DNA of 64,000 nucleotides from Lepidonotus clava (Eukaryota > Annelida > Polychaeta > Phyllodocida > Polynoidae). The stretch covers positions 30,219,629-30,283,628 of the forward strand of contig OW387147.1 of assembly GCA_936440205.1 (NCBI GenBank), in the 5' to 3' direction. The notes under the pieces were generated by a model. It did no database searches. It saw only the letters and a list, made by a program, of their open reading frames with translations, and was not told the origin of the DNA. Each line of letters opens with the position of its first letter. The first letter of the stretch is position 1. Shown here piece after piece: positions 34,411-46,844 of the stretch. The translations under genes were made by a program, and so were the position numbers.

Positions 34411-37330
34411 TTTTTTTGTGTTTTTTTTATTCCTTTTATTTATACTGGAAAGGTTACATTCGGCGATGGCCGATTTTCAATGTCTTCCAGTTTGCGTAAT
34501 TACAATATTTCAAGATTTTCTTAATATTGAGTAACATATAAACACTACAATACAGTCATAGTTGATTCATTGTCAATTTGATAATTATATGGTTCAACTG
34601 GAGAGTTCGGAATATGCATCAAGTTAATCAATTTAATAAGTCTAAAATGGCTTTAATGTAATAATATATAGTGTCACAATAGACTTTTAGCATCTAACTA
34701 TTATCGTCAAAGCCTAGTTACTGACCACAAAGTAACCCATGTCATTAAATGACCATGACCCTGAGCATGGAACATGACTCAGGATACCATAATCATAATA
34801 ATATGTGAGGAGCCATTTGAAGGACATTGTTATGCTCAAGATATATAAATTCAATATTTTGAGCTTAGTACCGTAAACCAAGTACTGAGACCCCTGGCAA
34901 CCTATGGAATTTTTGTTTCTAACCATTTTTTTCTATTTGTTTTAAATTTATTGTAGGTTTGAATATTTCTGGTTTCAGGGTCCAATTTGTTCCAATAAAT
35001 TGCAGATTTTGAATATACACTTAATTCATCAATTCTATTTTTTGGTATATAAGATTTTAAAATCGGTGCAGCATACTGTCTTGTCAGGCGAGGTGGTATA
35101 GCAGTATATTCATCATATTGTGCTCTTTTATATGCATAATTGCATACATGTGAGGCACGCCTGTCAGTCAACAATGGTGTTTTAGAGATGTAAAACCTCA
35201 GTGTTTGTTCTGTAAGGTAAATTTGTACAAATTTTCAAGGCTCTATTTTGGAGTCTCTGTAGTTTATTTAGATTAGCTAGATTAATATCTGCATATAAAA
35301 TATCTCCTTGATCAAAATATGGTAGGATTTTGCATTTATATATTCGCATTGCTGCTTCTATTGTGACATAGTGCCTAACTTTTGATAATAGATAAATTTT
35401 ATGGGAAATTAGGCCCGATATGTATTTAATATGATTGTTATAGGTAAGTTTGTTGTCTAGTATTATACCTAAATACTTGTATTCTCTTACAAAGTCTATA
35501 GTATCCCGATTTAGCAAAAGCTTGTCAGGATAAGCTGCCTTTGTGTATCTCGATGTTCCAAATATCATAGTTTTGGTTTTCCCAGTATTTATAGATAATT
35601 TATTTCTAGTACACCAAGTTGTGAGTATGTTCAGGTCATCTTGTAATTTATTTCTAGCTTGTAATAAATCAGTTGAGGAGACATAATTATAGGACTGTGT
35701 CATCTGCAAAAAGTTTAATTTTAGAATTTATAAAATTATTATTAATATCATTTATATATAAGAGGAATAACAGGGGTCCCAGAATTGAACCTTGGGGTAC
35801 ACCACAAGATATAGGCAGTAATGGAGACGATATACCATTTACATTAACCTGTTGTTGTCTGTTGGATAGATAGGAAGTAAACCACAATAATTTTTTTCCA
35901 GCAATACCAAATGAACCAAGCTTTTTTAGTAGGATAGAATGGTTAACAGTATCGAATGCTTTTCGAAAATCAATAAAACATTTAATGTTGCTATTGTGCA
36001 ATTGTTTAAATTGGCTGCTAATGCTATGTCATCAGTAAATCTAGCCACAGTATCCACAGTAGAATGTTCTGGTCTAAATCCATTTTGATGTATATTTAAT
36101 AAAGCATGTTGTTCTAAAAATTGCATAAGTTGTTTTTGTACAATTTTCCCAATAATTTTACTTGGTAACGGTAGTAAAGATATTGGTCTATAGTTATTAA
36201 CCTTGTCTCTGGGCCCTCCTTTATGTAGTGGTGTCACTTTGGCAATTTTCCAGGCATCTGGGTATACACCTGATGTAAATGACATATTTATGCAGTAGCT
36301 TAGCTTGTCATTCAACACCAAAAATGCATCACGTAATATCCTAGATGATAGGTTTGTAATGGCTGATGATTTGTAAATTTCTATGTCCTGACATAATCTT
36401 AGGACTTCATTAGGCGTTGTTATAAAATTTTGTAAACTATGCTCATATATACCATAATCACAAGGTAATGGTGTGCCAAGTTTTGCAGCCAATTTAGGGC
36501 CGATATTGATAAAGTAATCATTTATATAGTCCGTCACATCCTTTGGATTTACTGCTTCATTTAAGTCATTATTTAGGAATACTGAGTTTTCACTCATTTT
36601 GTTAGGCAGTAGTCTATTGATATGTTGCCAAAACTTGCGTGAATCTTGTTGATCCCTTTCCAGATTATCCTTAATATAATTTTCCTTAGATAATCTGACC
36701 AACGTGATACAATCGTTTTTTGCCCTACGAGCCCTAGCCCTATTCTCAGTAGTATTGTTTTTCTTAGCAAGATTATATAGGCGTCGTTTGTCATGAATGG
36801 CTTCAATAATTTCATGAGTCATCCAAGGATCATTATTATCTTTCAGAACCATCCTTTTCAACGGGCATAATCTTTCTATTTCATTTTCAATACCAGATAC
36901 TAATACATTCCAGTATCGGTTTGGATCATCAACAATGGTATCAAGGTCAGACCAATCATGTTCCAACAGATTTTCATAAAATACATCCACGTCATAGTTT
37001 CTGTATGATCTACCCATAGTAGTTATTTTATGGAAGGCAGTTTTTAGTTTTTTTCGTTTGACATAGATCATTTCATGATCACTTATATGTATATCAGGGT
37101 GTACCCCAGCCTCAAGTATACAGTTCAAGTCAGTCAATATCAAATCTATAAGTGTATTACTGTTATTTGAAAATCTAGTTGGATTTTCAATCAATTGTTT
37201 CATACCATATAATTGTTCAAAATCCCTAATGTCCTTCCTTCCAATAGCACCAGGATTACTGTAGTCAATATTCATATCACCCAGGAGGAAGATATCGTTT
37301 GGATGTCTATTGTCTGATATTTGTCAGAAT
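34411..37330 (-). mobile_element. LINE (CR1/Jockey-like), 5'-truncated and inactive
   Basis: The minus-strand reading begins inside the endonuclease (FLLGDMNIDYS, then ISDHEMI), so the 5' end is lost at about 37330. The linker (DPWMTHEIIEAIHDKRRLY) is followed by reverse transcriptase: NYRPISLLP, IDFRKAFDTVNH, CGVPQGSILGP and the FADD catalytic motif. A C-terminal region follows (TRQYAAPILKSY, WNKLDPETRN). The reading frame shifts at about 35930-36000, near 35700 and near 35180, so it cannot make a full protein. The 3' UTR runs to an A-rich tail, seen as T-rich on the plus strand at 34411-34440, with a potential AATAAA before it. The exact clade is uncertain. It lies in the spacer between units B and C. 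Confidence 0.85.
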
Positions 37331-38029
37331 TGGTTACATTCAATAATTTTTTGAAAAATGATAAATACATAATAACTACACAATTATACAACAACATCAG
37401 AATGTAAATACCTGTTCTGATTCTCTCCATATGCCGTCACAACTCTTATCATATTTGTAATAATCGTAAGGTTGTACTGACACAGGTGTCAGTCCATTGC
37501 ATAGAATCTTAGCTAGCTTGCAGAAAAGCAAGGATCAGGGCTAAGAGTGTCTCTCTGAGTACTAGGCGTGGAGAGCATAGAGGCGACATCACCTGTTAGG
37601 TAAATAGATCCATAGTGTACCGGCAACTCCAGAGAGTAATAGTAAGCCAAGCAGGCACATCCTTGTGGTTAGTGGCACTGCGAACTCAGGTTACTGACTG
37701 GGCGGGTAAACAGGGCCAGGCTGGCGGAAGCGCTTAGGAGTGTTGGTTGTTGGTGGTTGAGTGGACAGCCTCTCTGGACTGGTATTGTCAACAGGAGCAC
37801 AGTGACACATATTACATGCATTTGGATTAAAAGAATATTATCCTTTCAGGCGAGTGTTCTTTTATATCTCTGAATGACGAACTATGTTCATGGATGACTT
37901 ACGGTTGAGACAGGAAGGAAAACTGCAATATACATGGCTAGCATACCAGAATCATAAATATGGAATAACCATAATTGGTTACTTAATTATTAATGATTAA
38001 TAGTGAAATAAAACCCTATAGTTCAAGGT
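37331..38029. other. Spacer before unit C
   Basis: No gene. It contains a TTTGTAATAATCGTAA stretch similar to sequence just left of unit B (28700), so the duplication may begin slightly further out than listed. Confidence 0.4.
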
Positions 38030-38943
38030 GTGGACCCTCTTCAGACCAAGCTATATTTTGGCTCATCCTTAAGTATAATTATTATAATCTCAAGTGCAAG
38101 ATTCTGTGACGTTCTGATGGCGTTCTGTGTCGTAAGTAGAACGTTCTGCTACGTAACATCATTGGCTTGGTTCCTTCTGAGTAGGAAATGCTGCTAATGC
38201 GGTAGTTCAATGGCATGTTTAATGGGCAATCATAAGTTAAATGCTTCGTTTCTAACTACATTTTTCACACTCATCATTATATTCAATGACCATCTCCATC
38301 ATCATAGTCTATTAATATTATGAAGTCATTTTGATAACGGCAATAGAAACTTATGCTTTAGATCACGGGGTAAATTAGTGTGTCTTCCATGGTCAAATAC
38401 AATCTAAAGATTTAACAGAAATTGGTAGGTTGAAATTAAGAGGTCTGAGACATTAAAAGAATTAATTCGAAGGAAATGTCTTTTTATTGTATATTGGTTA
38501 ATCAATGTGAAATGTTAACAATCGTATTGTTTAGTCTGTAATGTTGTATATCCAAGCTAATGTGGACAATCTAAATTGTAGACAAAAGGAATCTGGGGTC
38601 AGAACTTGATACATAATGTTGAAAACCTCCACCTATAGAAATGAGGTCGATCATGAATTGTTTTACGATACATTGATGATATTCCGTGTCTGAAGTTTTG
38701 TTTTTGTCACGACAACAATAGAGAAAGAGTTAATCAAATCGAAAAACATTAGACAGTAATAACATCAAAGACCAGGACCGATAAATACACTTTATGGAAG
38801 ACAACAAAGTTATAGGCATTTACAGAAATGAGGTTATCAATGATAGTTTCCCATCATCATTGTTTCTCTTTATATGGTACCGCCATTTAACCCAATATAA
38901 GAATACACTGTCTTGATGCAACCAAATGAGTATCTGGTTTTGT

Positions 38944-38949
38944 TTTATT
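38944..38949 (-). terminator. Possible poly(A) signal of gene C
   Basis: AATAAA on the minus strand, about 135 bases after gene C's stop codon, in the stretch unique to unit C. Confidence 0.4.
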
Positions 38950-39083
38950 AGATATATGCAGGCCACTTTCAATGTTGTTCTGGTCAATCAGTTTCTAAGG
39001 TAGCTCTAGCCTGAACGTTATTCACTTAGCTCTATATAAGACATATATTAACCATAGTTTAGGCCCCTTCGGTAATAACAAAA

Positions 39084-41133
39084 TCAAACACAAAGTGGAT
39101 TAGTGACAATGCAGGGGTCCACGGACTTGATGAAGTTGGGCTGGTGGTAGTGTTTCTGCCTCTCACTGTGACCATCTTTTTGGGTCTGAAGTTGGGCAGC
39201 AGCTCTCAGCAAAACTGTGTTTTGGTTGCAGAAGTCAGCTGTAACACCTCGTAATTGTCCTTCAGGGCAGTTTAAGGTCCTCACAGTAAGTGCAGGCTTT
39301 TTCCACAGGTTCTTGCTCTCATTGTCCAAAATGCAAAGATTATAAGTACATCTGTTAGTATCATCTGGGTTACAGACAATATCCCCTGGCTTGGTGCAAC
39401 CTTAAAGATAATTGAGAAAACATGGTATCAGGTACAGGGATTTTCTTGGAAATAAAGGCGTGATTGGTTGTATACCCCCACCTGGATATGGTCAAAATAG
39501 GGTAGAATAGGTAGTAAAGAGTAAAAAACATTCTTATGTGCAATTATCCAATCTTTCCCATTTTCTCATGATGTTTTCATGTTAGCATGGATTGGATATG
39601 GTCCAAATATTGGCATTTCCCCATCAGGACATTTCAGGAAACCAGGGCACTTGGCACGTATGTTGATGTTCCTATCTCAAGCAGATATCATCAGTTATTC
39701 TTAGCTTGAAATATTGGGTAAATAGCATAAGGTCGTATCTGATAAAGGTTAACCTATGTCAGATACTACCTTATGCTATTCAACCAACGTTAAATTAATT
39801 AAAGAATGTCATAAACAGCAAATCTGTAACCAGTAACAGTATGATACATACCATTTCTATCGATGTAGGGCACTTTGACATGTACATCCTTCTTTTCATG
39901 GTCATGGTCCTCTCTGTGCCCATACCCGTGATCACGGCGGGAGTGGTAGTCCCTGTCATCCCGATGATGGTCGTAGCCATGCCCCCGACCGTATCCCTCC
40001 CTCCTGTAGTCACCGCCGTGGAAACGGAACATCTTCCCCTCTGGGGTTCTCTGCGTTTCGGGACTGGAGGAGTTGTCAACGTCAGGTAGGTCAGCCTTAA
40101 ATGGGCTCACTTCGACTTCATTGCCCTCAGGAGCAGATGATATCTCAAATTGTTCTGTTTCAGCCGCAGATGTATCTTGCATGAGTGAAACTGTGGACAG
40201 TAAATACTATTGATCTTATAAGGATCACAGCCAGAGATACTGCTACATTCATTGATTTTTCCCTCATGATCCTCGTTGAAAGTTGGGAGGCAAAAGGCAC
40301 ATGAATTTACAAATTTCCAATTTTTGTGTATTTTCCTTCATTTATGTATTATATTACAAATGAAAAAGAGGGAAAATATTAAGATATTTGATAATAACTC
40401 ATGAAAGAAGACTTAATTTGGGAATTCTTTACCTTCTGGGCTGTCAGTGCAATCCTTCCTACATCATAATGATGGAAATTCCCTTCTAAAAATAACTTAG
40501 GAATCCCAGGTAATTGAACAAATTTAGGTTAGTAAAAAAATATACAAATAATTAAGTATCTCTATAGGGCTAAATACAAAAATCTCATGCTACATTTCCT
40601 TTCTCTACAATTTTGAGGTTGGGGACTCCCGTTATTGAAAGATGGGGATTCCCAATTTGTCCTTGTTACGTCACTAATTTGGGGATCTCCCTTAAAAGCA
40701 AATAGAATTGACCAAAGATTTGATAACCCTTGAAATAATACTTGAAATAACACTTGAAATATTCTTAAGATATATCTTGCATTTTCAGTTCTTGATCCAA
40801 ATACTACACTCAAAGAATAACATTCGAAAATATTTATCCTTTATTTATGTACTAGGTTTCCTTTAAGGGAATCTAGAATACTTTATGGCTTTTCAACTAG
40901 CTTATATACTGTTTAAAACTGTCAACTGAGAGGGTTTCAAAATAGATCAGGTTTCAAAGTAGATCAGGTAGAAGAAATACCTATAATAGCAGTTTATTTT
41001 CAGAACAGGAATCTTTCAAGCTGTCCTTATTCTTCTTTCGATCGATAAGACTAATAGCTGCAATAAAATTCATTTCTAATCATATGAAAAGGTCTTACTC
41101 ACCTAATAGTGGAAGTATAAGGGGCAGCAGCAT
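39084..41133 (-). CDS. Gene C: secreted eight-cysteine, His-rich protein
   Basis: Predicted 228 residues. Exons are 41133-41103, 40190-39852 and 39400-39084, introns in phase 1. The signal peptide MLLPLILPLLVSLMQ spans exons 1-2. Residues 20-65 are acidic, with DVDNSSSPE (possible N-glycosylation). Residues 66-115 are rich in His, Asp, Arg, Gly and Tyr (GYGRGHGYDHHRDD, HREDHDHEKKD), a likely metal-binding or polyionic segment. Residues 124-228 are the eight-cysteine domain (CTKPGDIVC, RGVTADFCNQNT, SVDPCIV) shared with A and B. Spacing of the first six cysteines is identical to A. Probably exported; its partner is unknown. The TATA box at 41211 suggests tissue-specific or inducible expression, which is an inference. 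Confidence 0.8.
39721..39780. repeat. 60-base hairpin in intron 2 of gene C
   Basis: 22-base arms (39721-39742, 39759-39780) pair with one mismatch around a 16-base loop. It is absent from the matching intron of gene B. The size is like a small-RNA precursor, but it may be a tiny fold-back insertion. Confidence 0.75.
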
Positions 41134-41210
41134 GACTCCTGTTTTAGATATCCCAGTCAGCTTCAAACTCTATTTTCGAATATTTCGTAGAGTTCCGGAC
41201 CCGTGTAGGA

Positions 41211-41219
41211 CTTTATATA
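41211..41219 (-). promoter_or_regulatory. TATA box of gene C
   Basis: GTATATAAAGTC on the minus strand, about 80 bases upstream of the ATG, conserved with gene B. It would place the cap site near 41185. Confidence 0.6.
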
Positions 41220-41860
41220 CTTTGGTATGAGCGTTGATTTGCTGTAGCATTTGATTGATAACTTCTTCCTTTCTGTCTCATATATATGCGGTTTTTAATC
41301 AAGATTCTGAATTCCTTCCTTCAGGCAGTTTTTTCTGATTAAGTTGATTAGAAAAGTATTTATGGTAATTGGTTGAGGACGCGCTTTCAGACATACGGAA
41401 AAGACATTTCTTCGTCAAACCTGATATAAATTTAGATAAAGGTCACACTTTTTCTCTGTATTTCAACTATGTCCATTATGTGTGTTCCCTATAGCAAAAT
41501 GCATTTATTTAAATGCATTTGTATGTTCATTACCTCCGGTAGGAATTACCATTAAACCTATAAGATTATCCGATTCATTTCGATGATTCAAGGCGTAACA
41601 TGACGTAAATAATTCATAAACCTGTAAACTGGAGATGAACAACAATCTACAGCAAGCATTAGATGGATTAATCCTTTTGAATTTCTTCATTTTGCCACAT
41701 AGGCGTATGCGATTATTTGACTATGTGAAACAAGATGGGATATGTTTTAAAAACTTTCTCAATGTAATGGTATTTATAAGAACTGGTAAATAATTATATG
41801 TGTAAGGGGCATTTGCGTTATGTACATATTATTATATATATATATATATCTTATATTTTA

Positions 41861-42559
41861 TATTATAATTATAATATATGAGATAATAATATACTGGTGA
41901 ATCTGAATCTTTCAAGATGTTTTCAACGCATCCCTGCCGCCGGCTTACCTGCTTACGGCTCATAAGAAAAAAATGTTGGCTATAATAACATACTCTCAGG
42001 CATAATAAAATAAATCTACATTAAATTCGGAATTAAAGATTTCGTGTCTCACCCGTGAGCGTGAAACGATTTTGAAATTAATGTTAGAATAATGGCTTCC
42101 TTTAGGTGATTTGACCTCACGGCAGCAATACTGATAAGTGGGTCACTTATGTTGTTCATTCGTACATGGAATGCCTCTTTTAGTACTTACTTTTTCTGTT
42201 GGCCCCCTTCTCCTTTCGTCACAATTTTAACAATGCTCCAATCTCATTATCATTGTTTGATTACTCACATCGTGAAGTTATGTCCTTTTTCCATCGTAAA
42301 AGTTTTTGTGTCATCCCCTCATTAAAATGAGTATCGATGTAGGGAAGGTTATAAAAACCAAGTATCACAGTAACCTAAACTTATCCCTTCTACCAACTAA
42401 AACCATTTTGCTTGCAGCAATTGAATATGAAATTATTCTAATGTATTATATAAAGCTTCCATGAATGATCAATACATTTTACTGGTCTACCGAGCTTTGA
42501 AAATACTACGAAAGTACTTTATGTAATAATTAATTACAAGCATCGCGTCTCGTGATTGT
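41861..42559. other. Intergenic
   Basis: AT-rich with no supported exon. Confidence 0.4.
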
Positions 42560-42589
42560 CACGAAGATGCATGTCACATAACTCCGGCA

Positions 42590-42668
42590 GCACGGGAAGA
42601 ATTTGAACTCATACATTCGACAGGCTCGGGCTTGTCTGAAACCACTTCCTCTAAAACGTGTCAAGGAG
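42590..42668 (+). pseudogene. Copy of the first exon of gene G
   Basis: 79 bases are identical to the coding part of gene G exon 1 (63004-63082), in the opposite orientation 20.4 kb away. Similarity fades quickly outside: the donor GGTAAGTCTTACTCCAC of gene G is TCTAACTCTTACTCCAC here, so splicing would fail and the frame ends in a stop just after (QGV-stop). Upstream codons give TPAAREEF against RPAREEF. Most likely a dead fragment of an inverted duplication, though a diverged gene cannot be excluded. Confidence 0.6.
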
Positions 42669-42699
42669 TCTAACTCTTACTCCACTCCTAACCCTCCAA

Positions 42700-45430
42700 C
42701 AGCAAACTATCATTATACTCTCGCTCGGTTTAAAACGACTATCCTAAACTTTTACAACGGGCGTGGAAGTTCTACCCCACTAATTTATGCTTTGATGTGC
42801 GTTCATGTTACAGGCCCTCCTGCAGGAATAGTATTATACACACCTTCCTACCACATAGTAGAGTTTCACACTATTGCATTGCAGTAGGTGCGGCTTTAAC
42901 AAAAAAATCCCCCTTTCCAGCTTCAACGTGTTAATTCCATTAATGCACCTACCTCTAATCTGACAACCTGTATCCAAAGGTATGCTACCCCGGTACCCAG
43001 GTACCCCAGGTACCCTAACTAGCGATTTTTTTTTTTAAACGTGTTTATTTAGCTGGATGAGTTTCAGTTTAAGCCACTTGTTTCCGGCCCCGCCCAGCGT
43101 GTTGGTTTTTACATTGCGGCGGTATACAGGAAAACAATGGAGATATATACATAAATAACTGATCATACCGTTTGTCAGCATTTGTCCTATGTGCGTTTTG
43201 AACAGATCTTTAGACTCAATTTGTCTAATTATAAGATTTAGGGGGAGTCCTCCACCCCAAACCATATTTGTCAGAAAAGAGAAAGAACAAGACTGATTCT
43301 TCTCCTTTCCTTCACTTAAGGCCAGTTCGAGAGGTATCCTGGTTAGCATAATCGGGTAATAAAAAACAAGTTGTCAAGATTAACACACAGCCCTATCAAC
43401 GTCACAGGTGTTGACAGCCCTTATGCGGGGGTGCTACATAATAACCGTAACCAATTCTCTTTAACACGCTGAGAAACTTATATCACATATAACAAGGCTG
43501 CTCTAGTATGATATAAATGGTTTAGAAGTAGCCCTATCAACGACACAAGTAACATCAATCCCTGTGCGGAGGTGCTGTATGGAGCCATCCGCAGACAAAG
43601 AGTTTACCTTATCAGGCTGGGAATTTAAGTATCACGTGAAAAATGTTTAGAAATGATATCAGAGGTGTTGTACGGAACCATCCGCAGACAAAGAGCTCTC
43701 CTTATCAGGCTGAAAATCTAAAATTTCACGTGAAAGAAGAAATGCTTAGAAATGGTATCAATGACTAAAGCATAGCCCTGTGGCACCGGTAACATCAGTT
43801 TCTTATTGAACGATATCAAGCAACTTTTCCCTATGGGATATGCGATATATAGAATTATTCATTAAACCAAATTGATTCCTGTCAATTTCAATCTACACAC
43901 AAATCTTGGCAGTTTTGGGACCCCCCCCCCCCCCCCCCGGCCAGCGACACATGTAGGCTACATGATTACAGAAATGCCAACATTCTGTAAGTGTAATTAA
44001 TGGAGGAAAGCGGGGGGGGGGGGATATTAGAGAGTTTTTGCAACACACCCCGATCTCAGTCCCCGTTCCCTATACGGATCTGCTGGGTTCTAGATGAATA
44101 GCCCCTATGTAAAATGACAGTTAAAGTGAAAATGATTATGAATTACATTTTCCTGCAATCTTATCCATCAGAAATGTGGATTTCATTAATAAGGATTTTT
44201 TCATAGGTAAATCTGAAAATAAATAGCAGTATCACAAGTTGAAGCTGTGTATGTATATTTTGATTAAAGATGATTTAGTCAGTGAGGGTAGACCTGACTA
44301 GCCCTGGGTCACGGTCTGCTGCTCCCACCTGTGTTCTCACTGGTCAGGGACACACAGGCAAACAGTGTATGAGGGTCTGCGAGGGGGGGGGGGGGGAGCA
44401 GAGTTACATCCGTAGGGGCACTGTGGTCAGCAGGGCCAGTGCTGAGGCCTCCCCTATCATATGAATGTACTTTTCCAATGAATCCTTTATGTTAGTTTCT
44501 TAATCAACTTTCTTGCACCCATCATGAATATAGACATGTTCATTACAAATAAATATGAGATTAGTTTTCTTCTTATTTGAGACATTATCTACTGGTAAGT
44601 AATGGGTAGGAGATCCGTGTTCCTGTGTGTCCCTGATCAGACGGCCCACAGCTGGGAGCAGCAGACCATGACCAAGGGCCAGTCAGGTCTGCACTCAGAC
44701 ACATTTATATTTATCAAAATATACAAACACAAAATCAACCTGACCGAGCCCTTTCTTTTCAGATTTATATCATAACTCATTATTCTAAAATAAGTTACAT
44801 TTCTGACATATTTGATAAAGTGGAGGATCGGATTCATATGGGGAGTCCCATTGGTATTGCAAATATAAATTTATACAACATTTATTTATAGTTTTACATT
44901 CTGAAATTGTAGTCTTATCCCCGTCATGGGTAGCGCTGTGGTCAGGGGTGTCTGGTGACCAGCTGCAGATGGTTATGTGATATGGGGGAAGAACGGGGGT
45001 TGGGCGTGTGGTCTCTCTTCTTGTGGAGCATTAAATTATTCTGACAGTGATGATAGAAAAGTCTTGAAATGATAAATGAAAGTTGGATTTTTTCTAAGGA
45101 AAACATTCTTTAACATAATTGTGAACAAATTGATATGTTAAAAGTCAAAAATGAGCAATAATTATGATAAATACAAAATTCGGAGAATTAAACAAATAAT
45201 AATATTTTAGTACTCGACCCTCCCTTTATGCATGCAATTCTTCGCGCATGAATTTACTGGGTTTTTTTCTCATGGACCACTTTCATCTCTGGAAATCCCC
45301 TTAGCTTATTACCGGGGTGCTAAACACTGGCTTTCCCTACCAAGACATATTCGTGAATTACATAATATTGATATAAAATAGCACTGACGATGACAATTAA
45401 AAATTATGGCTTATTGCCGTATGACGGACG
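42700..45430. other. Gene-free stretch with C/G runs and fold-backs
   Basis: No gene found. Two imperfect tandem copies of ~95-100 bases lie at 43567-43660 and 43661-43762 (CCATCCGCAGACAAAGAG shared). A poly-C run lies at 43921-43938. A fold-back pairs 44289-44361 with 44618-44690 (shared CGGTCTGCTGCTCCCA and TCAGGGACACACAGG). Confidence 0.5.
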
Positions 45431-45436
45431 ATACGT

Positions 45437-45535
45437 CAAGTTTACCAAGGCATTTACAGGATTCGAACCCACGGAGAGAAAACACATCAGGTCGTCAATG
45501 AAATGACTTATCCATTTGACCGCCGACCTGATGCT
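45437..45535 (-). repeat. tRNA-derived SINE-like sequence
   Basis: On the minus strand a good internal B box (GGGTTCGAATCC, 45459-45470) lies about 50 bases after an A-box-like CAAATGGATAAGTCA, the spacing of a tRNA-type RNA polymerase III promoter. The stems do not form a sound tRNA, so this is a SINE head or tRNA relic. Confidence 0.5.
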
Positions 45536-45616
45536 GCAGGTGATAGATTTTCAGACGGGTAGGTTCCTCCACGGGCCTTACAATGGGGTCAAACATTGCC
45601 ATTTCTCCACGTATTC

Positions 45617-45712
45617 ACAAATCAAGGCTCCTGCGCCGGTAAAACTAGTTATCTGTCAGGATAGACTGGGAGGGAGGGAGGGAGCGAGACAGCCCTGCGT
45701 GATGGAGGATTA
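45617..45712 (+). pseudogene. Fragment similar to the start of gene F
   Basis: It reads IKAPAPVKLVICQ...PCVMED and a stop, against VKAPAPLPLCQ...PCMMEDV in gene F (57640-57715, minus). DNA identity is high around TCAAGGCTCCTGCGCCG and CCCTGC(G/A)TGATGGAGGAT. Opposite orientation to gene F, with a stop where gene F continues. Probably a broken copy belonging with the gene G copy at 42.6 kb. Confidence 0.5.
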
Positions 45713-45920
45713 ATCTCTAGGGCCCGACCCGGGGGCCCGACCCAGAGACCGCCTGACGGTGTAACCCTTACCGGGCCACGCCCCACCACGCCCCGTTGCA
45801 CTGCGTAAGTTATCCCCGGTCTCAACCGATGATTGGGACGGAATCTGAGGTGTGTTGCAGTTTGCCCCATGAGTTTGCCCCAGTCTGAGAGGCGGTCTCT
45901 GTGGGTCGTTACAGGGGTGA

Positions 45921-46063
45921 CAGGGCGGATCCAGAACTTCGTATAGGGGGGGGGGGGGGCACAAACATGAATGTACAGGGGGAGGTGGGCCCCCCTAAAC
46001 ATGATTTAATAGGGCAAGGGGAGGGGGGGGGGGGCCCGCCCCCCCCCCCCTTGAATCCGCCAC
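45921..46063. mobile_element. G-rich hAT-like miniature element
   Basis: The ends CAGGGCGGATCCAG and inverse (TTGAATCCGCC). The interior has long G and C runs and ATGAATGTACAGGGGG. Same family, opposite orientation, as 46258-46400. Ends beginning CAGGG suggest hAT type. Confidence 0.5.
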
Positions 46064-46257
46064 AGATTGGTAACTATAAACAAATAAAGGCTCCCCCCCC
46101 CCCCCGCGAGGGTGGTCCCTTCCAGCCATTATATAATTTAGGGTCATGACTTACCGCTCCTGAATTTTAGGCGACCGCCACCTATTTTTGGACACCAAAA
46201 ATCACCGCCCTCCCAAATAAGAGTGTGTCAATGGAGGGGGGGTAGACTGACCCGGTC

Positions 46258-46400
46258 CAGGGGCGGATCCAGGGGGGGGGGGGCGGACGGGCCTTGCCCC
46301 CCCCCCCCCTTGCCCTGTTTAATCATGTTTGATTGGGGGGGGGGGGGGGGCCCACCCCCCTGTACATTCATGTTTTTGGGCCCATAGAACAGACCAGTAT
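46258..46400. mobile_element. G-rich hAT-like miniature element, second copy
   Basis: Starts CAGGGGCGGATCCAGG. The interior matches 45921-46063 in reverse orientation (CCCTGTACATTCATG). The right end is unclear. Confidence 0.5.
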
Positions 46401-46520
46401 GGTGATTCCCCGCCAATTATTTTGTAACATGAAGTCGATAAGATGGCAGTTTAAGTAGTTATGCCTTTTAACTTATCTCGAGCTCTTTGGTCTGTGAACA
46501 TAATCTTTGAACAAGAGATT

Positions 46521-46529
46521 ATATAAAAC
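46521..46529 (+). promoter_or_regulatory. Candidate TATA box of gene E
   Basis: TTATATAAAACC, about 320 bases before the preferred ATG of gene E and 170 before an earlier in-frame ATG. CpG and ACGT-rich sequence follows. Confidence 0.4.
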
Positions 46530-46844
46530 CAGTGTATCTTTGCTGATTCCTTATTGTGTTTCGATAATATGTTTTTTAATTGCGCTATTTATCGCGTGTG
46601 AACGTAAGTGTGTGAGATAAAGAGTGTTGATTTCCGCTAATTAACTAAGTTCTCACGCTCGCATCGCGCTAGCTTCTACCTGACGTCGTACGTCATGACG
46701 TCAGATATCAGAATAAGTCGACGTCTTGGACAAACAGATAAGCGGAATTTCAACCGGGGCGCAGAAGGCTCCAGACCCCAGACAAGGAAACACCTTGATT
46801 TTCTGTCTAGGATTACGGTTCAGGAATCTGGATTACCACACAAT

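Larger units (their letters stand above)
38030..41860. repeat. Duplicated unit C (matches 28730-32850)
   Basis: This copy carries gene C. It matches unit B through promoter, introns and flanks on both sides. Unit C lacks the TTAA element and has a private hairpin in intron 2. Confidence 0.85.

Noticed and set aside
34411-37331. Target-site duplication around the LINE
   Set aside because: Flanks compared at both ends gave no convincing direct repeat, so none is claimed.
45437-45535. Functional tRNA gene
   Set aside because: B box is good but acceptor and T stems do not pair; a SINE head or relic fits better.
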